Positions 1 through 9,191 of a stretch of DNA of 64,000 nucleotides are shown here, in pieces (the stretch's first letter is position 1; every line of letters starts with the position of its first letter). The DNA is taken from NCBI GenBank assembly GCA_029948255.1, contig JALIZF010001810.1:206001-270000 (forward strand), read 5' to 3'. The stretch comes from Telmatactis stephensoni. Lineage: Eukaryota; Cnidaria; Anthozoa; Actiniaria; Isophelliidae. Position numbers and translations under genes: made by a program. A model generated the notes under the pieces. It made no database searches. It had not been told where the DNA came from and saw nothing but the letters and a program-made list of their open reading frames with translations.

Positions 1-772
1 AAAAACGGGAAGACTAAAGAACCATCCATTACCTGCTCATGGGTAAGTCAATGTTGGTCAGTAATTACACAAAATAGTTGGCAGATAGGTGTGAAGGTGA
101 CAGAAAATGATATCCTTGACTTAAAAACTAACTGATGAAGGGAGTGAGAAAGAGACAGTAAACATTCAAAGGGACTCAGTTCCGCTCGGAGAAAGAATGT
201 GTCCGATCCGAGCAGAGATTCGGGCTCTTTCTTGTTGTTGCAGAGTGCCTGAGGCATGAACAACAATAAAACATTTCACAAAAACAAAGAACTTGAAATA
301 AAACAATACCCTGTAATACAAAGAACTCAAACCAGAAAACAATACACTTTGTAATACCAAGAAAAACCGGCGAAACTCGATGAGATTTTTCCGGCTTTTT
401 GGAGTTCTGGTCCGACATGGTCCAAGACAACTCTAAGTTCGACATACAATCCGAGAACGTGTCTTAGTATTCTGGTTGTAAAAGTCAAATTACCTTGATA
501 ATTTGTTGTATGTCAGTAAATGTTTGTATTTGTCAGCATATGTAAACTAAGATACTCTTAAAAACTACTTTGTTACATTCCCTGTCGACATATTTTTAAG
601 TATCATTGATTTTCTGTTCATTGTTCCGTAGATCGATGAAGCCACATGATTGACATATTTTGACATATTTTCACGTGTTATTGATTTTCTTTTCATTGTT
701 CCATAGATCGATATGAAGACACAACATGATTGACATATTTTGACATATTTTTACGTATCATTGATTCCGTAG
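1..772. other. Left edge and upstream region of hydrolase copy 1
   Basis: I see no complete gene here. A consensus splice donor GTAAGT lies at 43-48. The 42 bases before it stay open in the frame and phase (two leftover bases) that would join copy 1's second exon at 773, so exon 1 of copy 1 may end at 42 and begin outside the window. This is only a possibility, because no signal peptide can be read. The stretch 595-772 is a tandem repeat described separately. The rest is AT-rich with no recognised element. Confidence 0.4.
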
Positions 773-790
773 ATCGATGAAGACACAACA
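595..790 (+). repeat. Tandem repeat duplicating the copy 1 splice acceptor
   Basis: Three imperfect units of about 66-75 bp each contain a TTGATT block, a TAG acceptor followed by ATCGAT, an AAG-CACA block, and a GACATATTTTGACATATTTT spacer. The acceptor AGs fall at 630-631, 705-706 and 771-772. Only the third unit leads into the long reading frame; the first two meet an in-frame stop within a few codons. The unit therefore includes the 3' splice site and the first codons of exon 2. Confidence 0.8.
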
Positions 791-2147
791 TGATTTCGGG
801 GCGCCCATGGCGGTACCAATCAGCGTTACGACAGTGGTTAACAGTCTCAACACTAAAGTTTTGCAACGTCGACCATTACATATGGTTGTAATTGGAGGTT
901 CAAATACCGCTGGGGGAGGAGTTGACAATGAGAGAAATCTTCATTACAATATCTTCACCAATTGGTGGAATCAAAAAGTTTATCCAATCTTAGGATCGCA
1001 TCTAACTGCACATAAAATAGCTATTGGAGGAACTGGGAGTGACTTTTTCTCATTTTGTTTCCAGAATTTTTTACCGGCCGAGCAGCCAGATATTGTTATA
1101 ATAGAGCTGTCTCTAAATGACTACGGGTACTTGTATGGTAAAGCAGCTCAACCAATGGAGCTTCTTACTCGCAGACTTCTGTCTTTACCGTCAAATCCCT
1201 TGGTCATGTACGTTCATTTTGTCGATAGAGGTCTTTACAAAGACAAGATCACTAACACAGAATGTAATAATATGGAAGACCTCGGCTTTGATAAGCTAGC
1301 ACAGCATTATGGGATACCGTCGTTTAGTTGGCGAGAGTTTTTATGTCCGCTGACCAGTACAGGAAAGCGTCAAGCGATAAACACAGGAAAAGGTATGTTT
1401 AACGATGACGGTTCGCACGTGAGCTACAGAGCACATAATGAAGTGACTTCCAAAATGGTCCAATTCTTCACTGCTCAAGTCTTTCCAAGATGGGCCGCGT
1501 CCTACGGCCGGAGATCCTCGGTCAAGAAGAAGGACTACTTAGCAAATCTTCCTGCCTCACTATTCACCGATCAATCCATCTCAGACTCTGAACTAGCAAG
1601 TTCCATGTGTTTATCTTTTCTAACACCAGACTGGAACATCCCTCTAAAACAAACCTTATCCGTTAATATCACGCAGTCGAAAGACTTTCATTATGTCTCA
1701 CCTAAGGAATACAAAAAAGAAGCCGACCATCCAAAATTCCGAACTGATGCTTACGGTAGTTGGGCGGCTAGAATCAAAGGTGCTCTGCTTAAGATGGAGT
1801 TCTTCATACCCGATGGCTCTCCGAAGTCTGTAGTATTGATTTACAGGAGTAAAGATAACGTTGGTAACAAAGCTTCAGCAAAAGTTTGGCTGGACGAGGA
1901 CGAAGCTATCACAGTATACAGCAATAAATGCGGTCATCATATGTATCAAACACGATTACAGCCCATAGCAACAGAGGTATCCCCTGGTTACCATACTATT
2001 AACGTTCAATCCAACGGTCATGGATGGTTTGAGGTCAGCGGTCTTGTAGTTGGGTATCCTGGTTACCAAGACTACAAGGGATATCGACCTTTTAATGTGA
2101 AAGCAAAAGTATGGAGTTACGAGAACTTTAAAAAGTTACAATGTTGA
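773..2147 (+). CDS. SGNH/GDSL-like hydrolase copy 1 (second exon; first exon not found)
   Basis: This exon encodes the catalytic part of a probable secreted SGNH-fold hydrolase (esterase/acetylesterase-like; substrate unknown). The four SGNH blocks are visible: nucleophile block GGSNTAGGG near 893-919, Gly block GGTGSDFF near 1026-1049, Asn block SLNDYG near 1110-1127, and DGSH (Asp/His) near 1408-1419. A C-terminal domain of about 200 residues follows. Exon 2 probably begins at 773 after the AG at 771-772, in the phase shared by the family; the ATG at 777 would give 456 residues without a signal peptide. This is the most divergent copy: its C-terminal domain shares few exact words with the others, but the block around 1135-1225 is nearly identical to them at base level. 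The first exon is probably to the left of the window or ends at base 42. Confidence 0.72.
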
Positions 2148-3583
2148 TATTACGAATATTGTGAATACTGACCAAAGACTATATCTTTTAACATTTCTTG
2201 GGAAGAGTGCAACGGGTCAAACTAATCAAATGTACTCTTGACGACGTAGGACAGAAAAACTTTGCCATGCGCGAAAACTGAGTGCACGGTAACCAATTTT
2301 CAAAATTTTCGCGGTTTGAGCTTTCAGTTTTAGTTTTGTTGTTGTTGTTGTTGTTGTTGTTTTTGCTGCACCCCCCTGAACAAAATCCTGGATCCACTCC
2401 TGCACAGAAAATCTAAAAAGTTTCAATAACCTAATAGAATAAAATTAACAGTTTAAATTTTAGCTTCTTTATTCATTTCTTCTATGCGTTAAAATGTATT
2501 TTACTGATAATTTCTCTAAATGAACGATGCGCGGTAACTTTTTTTATTCGACGCTTTCAACCTTTAAAGTACAGACTATTGAGTTTAGACTCTAAAAGTA
2601 AGACGAAAAGTCTAATGCTGTACAGTCGGGCAGATCTAGGTACGAAAATGTCAAGATTATATAGTTGAAAACAGACAGCACAAAGTTGAGAGCAAGATTT
2701 GGGCTCAAGTCTAAAAATTTATTCATTTGTTCATTTTTCAATTACTAATTTATTCATTTAATTCATTTAATTCATTTATTCATTTATTCATTTATTCATT
2801 TATTCATTTATTCATTTATTCATTTATTCATTTATTCATTTATTCATTTATTCATTTATTCATTTATTCATTTATTCATTTATTTATTTATTCATTCATT
2901 CAGTTATTCATTTATACATGTATTCATTTACTTTTTCATTTAGTCGAAACCGCGTTAAGCAAAATGTACACTATTCATATTTTTACAATGTAAATCGTTC
3001 TCGCTTGGGCTTCCTTTGGTCAATACTCGGGCGCACTTATCCGGCTCGTCTCTAGAGTAATTAGAGACCTTAAGCAACGAAGACGGCAACGAGGACGACG
3101 ACGGCATAAGACAATGGTCCTTAATTACAAAATACAATAAACGCACGTGCAAATGAGCAGAGCTGTAAGGAAATCAACCGTATTCTGCAAAACTACAACG
3201 TGAAAAATCCAGATTTCACGCTCTGTAGAGAACGGGAACTTGAGGACGCAAACCAGTTTATTTTCCGTTCGCCCAGAAACTCTGTCTTTCATTTTCTTTC
3301 ATTCCAAAACTCTGGTCTGAATGGCAATTCAAATTAAATAAGCGAAAAAAATTGCAGTAAATATTGCGCTTGAATACGTTTTGATGTCCCGTTTTCCTTG
3401 CCGTCGTCGTCGTGGTTGCTTAAGGTCCCTATTCTTCCTCACTACGACGAATTGACCAAGCCCAGTAAGAAAGAAAAAACGCGCTTGTTGGACAACGATA
3501 TTGAGCCAGCCAAGTGTCGAACGCGCATTTGTATAAATATTTCATCTTCCTGTTCCAAAAAAAGCAAACATGCAGTTTATAGA
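2148..3583. other. Intergenic, microsatellite-rich
   Basis: This lies between the 3' ends of copies 1 and 2, which converge. It contains a (TTG)n run at about 2334-2362, a long (ATTCATTT)n tract at about 2745-2935, and AT-rich sequence. The short ORF at 2727-2993 is a product of the 8-bp repeat and is not a gene. No coding homology is seen. Confidence 0.6.
2745..2935. repeat. (ATTCATTT)n microsatellite
   Basis: An 8-base period is repeated more than fifteen times with few interruptions, and degenerates at both ends. In one frame it encodes a meaningless FIHLFIYS repeat. Confidence 0.95.
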
Positions 3584-6500
3584 TTATTTTTCAACTGGGG
3601 CTGAACTGGAATTGAGTTTTTGCTCGGGTCGACAAGCATGCTCAAGAAACTGTTTATAGCTCCAAACCCAGTATTCTAGATTTATCGGTCTGTAGCTATA
3701 ATAACCAGGAAAGTAACTTGAATAACCAATCACGAAACCACTTACAACATTGTCTCCAATATCTGATACAATACTAAGGCTATGGTAACCAGGCCTGACG
3801 TTCGTTGCTATTGGATACAGATAAGTAAGTTTCCATAGCGACCCCCCACATTTCTTAACAAACATTGTTGTAGCGTTTTTATCGTCCAATAGCATTCTAA
3901 TGTGAACATCTTTGGTTTTCACGAGACGAAAAATCACAGCAACTGATCCATTCGTTACGTTTGTAGGAATGTGAAATTGGAATTTTAGAAAATATTCTGT
4001 TGTATTTGGTTTTGCTACCCATCCAGCGAAGGCATCAGTACGATGTTTCGTGTGGTTTATCAAAAGACGGTCCGATTCCTCGGGTGTGAGGTATCTAAAA
4101 CCACGTGACTCCGTCAAGTTTGCATCCAGTGTTTGCTTTAGAGGGATTTTCCAGTTGGTTGTTAAGTGGGACCAACACATTGCGTTGGACAGTTGATCAT
4201 CACTGATGGACGGGTCGCTGAATGACGGTTTTACCAGTGAAGGCGTACTATCCAGGTTGTTCTCTAACTTAGTGGTGCTGTCTGGATCCTCATTCAATAC
4301 GTCCTTGAAATAATCAATGATCATCGATGCAATTTTTTCGTGTGATTTACACCCCACGTGGATTTTGTCGCTAGCAAACACACCAGGAATAAAATAAAGT
4401 TTTCGCCTTTTAGAACTGGACAGCGGGCATGCAAGATCCTTAATGCTAAAAGATGGTACCCCATAATGCTTTGCTAACTCGTCAAAGCCAAGATCTTGCA
4501 TATTTAGGCAATCTACATTTGTATAGATTTCAGTAAAGGGAACAAAAACTGGAAGAATAAAATGTACATACATGACCAAGGGTCTTGATGGCAGTAGCAA
4601 AAGTCTACGAGTAAGAAGCTCCATTGGTTGAGCTGCTTTACCATATTTATACCCAAAGTCATTGACTGAGGTTTCAACTAACACAATGTCAGGTTGTCGA
4701 GCTGGCAAAACGTTTTGAAGGCAAAATAAAAAGAAATCACTTCCAGTGCCTCCAATAGAAGTTTTAACAACTGTCAAGTTAGAAGCAGTAGCATTATTCC
4801 ACCAATCAGCGATTTGGTTGTAATATAGTTGTCTAGGATCGTCAATTCCTCCTCCAGCAGAGTTAGATCCCCCGATAACAACCATGGTCAATGGACGTCC
4901 TTGGCGGACCTTCAAGAGAAGGTTGTCGAGGGCATAAGACCGTTTGTCATGGAAAGTGGTGGCATTTTCATACCAAAAAATCGAACTGAAATAGAAATAA
5001 GTAAAATGAAAAGATTGAATAGGCCACGTTCGAGATCTCGAGAGGCTAGCATGATAGCGAGGCTCACAGGAGTATTCTGACGAAATAACCACTAGCAGAA
5101 ACAGAATAAGTGTATACGATATTGGAAATTATTTAGAAATTAGTATAGAAACTAGTTTTCTGACCTAAAATCACAAATAATGTGTCATTGGATCGAAAGG
5201 TCATTAATTAATAATTCGAATAAAAAGCGACACATTATTCGTGATTGTAGGTCAGAAAACTAGTTTCTATACTAATTTCTAAATAATTTCCAATATCGTA
5301 TACACTTATTCTTATTCTTCTAGGTGGTTATTTCGGCAGTTTACTCCTGTGATCCTCGCTATCATGCTAGGGATGTCGACATCAGTTCGGCTGTGAACAC
5401 AATCTGACGGTACTACTGTACTCCAACCAAGGCCACCCAAGCAAATTTTCAGGCAAACTTTTTTAATATATATTGCTGGCTTTCAATTGACGTCACGGCG
5501 GCCATCTTGGTTGAACTTCAACAAAAGATTTCTCATTAGTGTCTCTTGTTCGTTCAACCAACATGGCTGCCACTCTTTCATATTTTGACTCTCAAGGGAA
5601 TGATTGAAAACCAGCAATACGATACACTTTTGACGCTTAACATTAAATTTGTGCCGGGCGAATTTCTACTACAGTTTAAGATGCTTCTTGTTCAACCTCG
5701 ATGTATTTCATTACATACAAAGTAAATTTTAAAGTGGTACTTCGATGACAATAAATCGTATAGTAACTTGAAACTTAGTAAAACCTATCTGTACGACTTC
5801 CAATAATCACCAAATCGACATTTTCTTTATATTCATACGAGACTAATAGAAATTGAGTCAAGTATTTTAGCAGTTATGTAGTGAGTAAATGATGTCATTT
5901 ACTCAACCCTACTGTTCTTTTAGACTTAATATCAAAGTTTATCTTTGATAATGAACTTGAAATGCAGGTTTTTGGGCAGAGGGAAGCTATTTATTTAACT
6001 ACATTCATCTTCAGATAGAAATAATCAGTTTTCAATTTTCATCGATTTTCATCCAAGTGGGCCTTTAAGCGAAATATTAAACGTTTGTACATGTTGAGAT
6101 TTTTTATATACTTGATCGTGAGTGGAAAATTTGCTTGATCGGGTGGCCTTGGTTGGAGTACTCGCACTGCAAAGTATTGAAATGTGACGCTTTTACGCCT
6201 CACGTCACCTATTAGTTATGGTTTTCCATCACATTATTTAAAACATGGTCAGGGAGTGCAGATCCCGCCTATTAACGGTTTTATTGATATTAAGTTGTAA
6301 TGTCCCTTATACAATGCAAATGGCGATTCTGATTGTGTCACTGGATAAAAATGCCTCGTTTAAACTTTGGTCGTAAATACGAGACATTTTCCACTGTTAC
6401 AGAATCAAAATCGCCATTTGTGTCGGTCGAGCAATTTCAGTGACGTCCGACTAAATGCTAATTTCGAAACAAGATCGATCGCAATATTTAACGATAACGG

Positions 6501-6671
6501 TTGTAAAACAGAGATCAGAAGATTCTTTGATGTCCTCCGATATTCTTTTTTCCGATTATTTGTTTACCTTTTTCTAGTTCTTTCCAGTTTGTTGATCAGC
6601 GAATTCATTGTTCCACAATTCATGATGACAAGACCAAAGAGAATGACGAAACTTTCAAAAGAAAGCATCAT
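3584..6671 (-). CDS. Secreted SGNH/GDSL-like hydrolase copy 2, two exons
   Basis: Exon 1 is 6671-6568 (minus). It starts with two ATGs and encodes a hydrophobic signal peptide (core SFVILFGLVIMNCG), ending AG before the donor GTAAAC. Exon 2 is 4985-3584, preceded by a polypyrimidine acceptor ending TTTCAG. The joined product is about 501 residues. SGNH blocks are present: GGSNSAGGG, GGTGSDFF, SVNDFG and a D-K-I-H block. Asn-X-Ser/Thr sites fit a lumenal or secreted protein. The second-exon frame also runs open upstream to 5092, but that part reads through the acceptor and is intronic. The intron holds a ~330-bp hairpin and other inverted-repeat elements. The gene is paired head-to-head with copy 3, with which it shares nearly the whole protein and the exon layout. 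No reading-frame damage is seen. Confidence 0.78.
5046..5370. repeat. Large hairpin (inverted repeat) in the intron of copy 2
   Basis: Arms of about 142 bp (5046-5187 and 5228-5370) are near-perfect reverse complements around a ~40-base loop. The outermost matching words are GCTAGCATGATAGCGAGG and its complement. The structure suggests a foldback/MITE insertion or a local palindromic duplication. I see no obvious target duplication. Confidence 0.85.
5407..6190. mobile_element. Inverted-repeat element in copy 2 intron, with a nested MITE
   Basis: The words CTCCAACCAAGGCCACCC near 5420 and GGGTGGCCTTGGTTGGAG near 6143 form inverted ends about 750 bp apart, each flanked by related AAGCAAATTTTC and GAAAATTTGCTTGATC sequence. 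A smaller hairpin element lies inside at about 5470-5620; its ends read TATTGCTGG and CCAGCAATA, with an inner GGCCATCTTGGTTGAAC and its complement. Related end sequences occur at about 9757 and 10783 in the intron of copy 3, so the outer element probably predates the inverted duplication. Confidence 0.55.
6240..6480 (+). repeat. Dispersed repeat with internal palindrome, copy A
   Basis: It begins ACATGGTCAGGGAGT and contains an internal hairpin (about 6318-6421) whose arms start CAAATGGCGATT and end AATCGCCATTTG. A second copy in the same plus-strand orientation lies at 9408-9715. Because the neighbouring genes are inverted relative to one another while this unit is direct, it is probably a separate element. 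Confidence 0.6.
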
Positions 6672-6749
6672 CAGAGATCAAGTTGACAGTCAGAACTGTG
6701 ACGAACTTTATACTTTGATATAACTTTTGTTGCAGCTTTTCCACCAGTT

Positions 6750-7039
6750 GTATATGTCACTCTAGATTAATTCAACCACGCCCCCCACCTGTTAAGAAAC
6801 TTTATCTTAAGTGGAAGTTAAAAGATGCAGTGTTAGAACAGAAATCCCACCGAGGATACGTATATGCCACTCTAAATTAATCCAACCACGCCCCCACCTG
6901 TTAAGAAACTTTATTTTAAGTGGAAGTTAAAAGATGCAGTGTTAGAACAGCAAAACCCACCGAGGATACGTATATGTCACTCTAAATTAATCCAACCACG
7001 CCCCCAACCTGTTAAGAAACTTTATCTTAAGTGGAAGTT
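6750..7039. repeat. 110-bp tandem repeat, 2.6 copies
   Basis: Units start at 6750, 6860 and 6970 with GTATATG(T/C)CACTCTA and contain CCACGCCCCC, CCTGTTAAGAAACTTTAT and AAGTGGAAGTT. The third copy breaks off where the 7038-7160 hairpin starts. Confidence 0.9.
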
Positions 7040-7160
7040 GAAAATTCAAGGAGATACGAATTTTCAAAAATCGAAATTTGTTTGTATCTCTTGCATAACT
7101 GTAAGTATTTTCATACAAAATTTCGATTTTTGAAAATTCGTATCTCCTTGAATTTTCAAC
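7038..7160. repeat. Perfect 42-bp-arm hairpin
   Basis: The left arm begins TTGAAAATTCAAGGAGATAC and the right arm is its exact reverse complement ending at 7160, around a loop of about 38 bases. It probably represents a small foldback element inserted in the 110-bp tandem repeat. Confidence 0.9.
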
Positions 7161-7499
7161 TGATATCCTTCAAACTTCACAGTTTTACTGATTTTGATAT
7201 GCTCTTTCCAGCTATGGTAATTGTTTTTAAGTTTGGGAACTTCTGGAATTACATGAAAAAGCCGTTAGTATGAAATGACTGTAGCAATTCACAAAATACG
7301 TCATTTACACGTATAAGATTGCAGAATACGTCTTGGTAACAGTCATATTCGAATTCAGTATGAAAAATCGGTTTAGAATAGTTATGTTACCAGCCTCTAC
7401 CCCAAAATGCCTCCAGGTATCGGATTTTTCGAAAATGCGCCTTGTCTAAATAGAAATAATTTGAGAAACTTGAAGAAACAATACGTCGTAGAACTATGG

Positions 7500-8755
7500 A
7501 ATTCTTTAATGTACGAATTTTCGACTAGCCAATACTAGTCTTCATCAGGCGTAAAAGGATTACAATTGGAATCGGTAAATGTATATATAAGATATAGATA
7601 TAGGAAGTGACGTAACAGGAAATAGATATACAAGTTTACAAATGTGGTAAATAGACGGAAATTGCAGTAAAGATAAGAAATGGTAATACTTATAACAGCA
7701 TATGTATAAAATGAATGGAAATAAAACTAAAACGTCTCGTCGCGTTTATTAAGGCCATTGGGTTCTAGAGTATTAGCTAGATTTATATAGTGAGCTTCTT
7801 TAGCTTTGCGAATGGCATCACGGGAAGAGCAGATTTGTTCAATAGGGATTAATAGAATGTTAGAGGCAGTATGATTAGCGCTGTTTAAGAAATGATCAGA
7901 AACAGTGGTGGGGGCCGATTTAATATTAGTTTTGTCAACAGGTCTTCTGTGTTCGTTAAATCTGTCTTTGAGTCGTCGTTTAGTTTCACCGATGTACTGT
8001 TTATTACAAAGAGTGCATTGGATCATGTAAATAACGTTTTTGAATTACAGGTTATATGAGAATTAATAGTACGGGTTAAACCAGTAGAGGAGAACGTTAT
8101 TTCTTTAGTACCGTGAGCAATGAAATTACAAGTGAGGCAGCGATTAGAGTCACAACGAAAGATACCTCGTGGAGTAGTGTTAGTATTATTAGAAGAGGAG
8201 AGTTCCGGAAGTTTGGCTGTAACCAAAAGGTCTCGCAGATTAGGAGAGCGCCGAAAAGCAACAACAGGAAGTTCTGGAAAAACTTCCTTACAGCGATTAG
8301 AAGAGTGGAGTATGTTGAAATGTTTCTTGATGATAGATGAAATGGATGGTAACATGGGATTATAAGTTAGAGTGAATGGGATGCGGTTAGTAGATGATTT
8401 GGGCTTGGGTTGTAAAGCAACATGTCGAGGTATATCGGCAGCTCTGTTAATTTGGTTTTTAAAATTAAGTGAATAGCCACGTTTGAGAAGATATGAAATT
8501 AATTCAGAAGAGCGAATTTTGAAAGATTGATCAGTGGAGCAAATACGTCTAAGACGTAATGCAAGACTGTATGGGATGGCCATTTTTGTATGAGATGGGT
8601 GACATGATGAGAAAAGAAGATGCTGATGCTTGTCGGTGGATTTAGAATAAAGGTCAGTTTCAATAGAACCGTTAGCAATAGAAACGTTAACATCTAGAAA
8701 AGGAACGTTAGTGGAAGAGTGAGCGTAGGTAAATTTGATGGTTGGGTGAATGTTG

Positions 8756-8765
<10 letters not shown>
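7500..8765 (-). mobile_element. Penelope-like retroelement, 5'-truncated and frameshifted
   Basis: On the minus strand, about 8762-8026 encodes the C-terminal part of a Penelope-type reverse transcriptase (thumb and linker, with words such as PFLDVNVSI and LRLRRICSTDQSFK). About 8026-7727 encodes a GIY-YIG-type endonuclease domain (CTLCNKQYIGETKRRLKDR, then FNEH). The two parts are in different frames. The junction near 8037 lies in a run of A, where one missing base explains the break. The N-terminal reverse transcriptase core is missing: the element stops at an (AAAT)n tract. Downstream, at 7519-7548, is a hammerhead-like motif typical of these elements' terminal repeats. This is a dead copy. 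Confidence 0.8.
7519..7548 (-). ncRNA. Hammerhead-ribozyme-like motif in the Penelope-like element tail
   Basis: Read on the minus strand, the core CTGATGA (7548-7542) is followed by one A, a 6-bp stem GACTAG/CTAGTC with loop TATTGG, and then GAAA (7522-7519). This is the conserved core of a hammerhead ribozyme, which Penelope-like elements are known to carry in their terminal repeats. The extra A before the stem and the weak pairing I could find for stems I and III suggest a degenerate copy. Confidence 0.5.
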
Positions 8766-8945
<180 letters not shown>

Positions 8946-9191
8946 AGAGAATGCGTCTCGTTCCAGTCCTAAAACGTCTAGCTGATCTTAACTCCCCAAC
9001 TGACCGCTGGACCAATCTGAGCATATCTCAATATGTATCTAAATAATAAATAACGATATGCGTCTCGTTCCAGTCCCAAAGTGTCAGATCTTAAACTCTC
9101 TGATACTTGATACTGGTGGACCAATCCTAACTAAAGTTAATCAAAGAGATTCCAAAAGTCGTAACAGTTTTTACTGTTAACTTGATGAGCG

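Larger units (their letters stand above)
6672..7500. other. Region between the divergent copies 2 and 3, left part
   Basis: This lies upstream of copy 2. It holds about 2.6 tandem copies of a 110-bp unit at 6750-7039 and a perfect hairpin at 7038-7160; the remainder is AT-rich. Promoter elements for the head-to-head genes should lie close to 6672-6760 and 9100-9191. These two stretches align with each other as reverse complements as far as the word ACTGGTGGA. No clear TATA box is recognised. Confidence 0.5.

Noticed and set aside
2727..2993. 88-codon ORF rich in FIHLFIYS
   Set aside because: It is a direct translation of the 8-bp microsatellite and has no coding character outside it.
4986..5092. 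N-terminal extension of copy 2 reading through upstream of 4985
   Set aside because: A polypyrimidine tract and TTTCAG acceptor match copy 3 exactly, and a signal-peptide exon was found at 6671-6568, so this part is intron.
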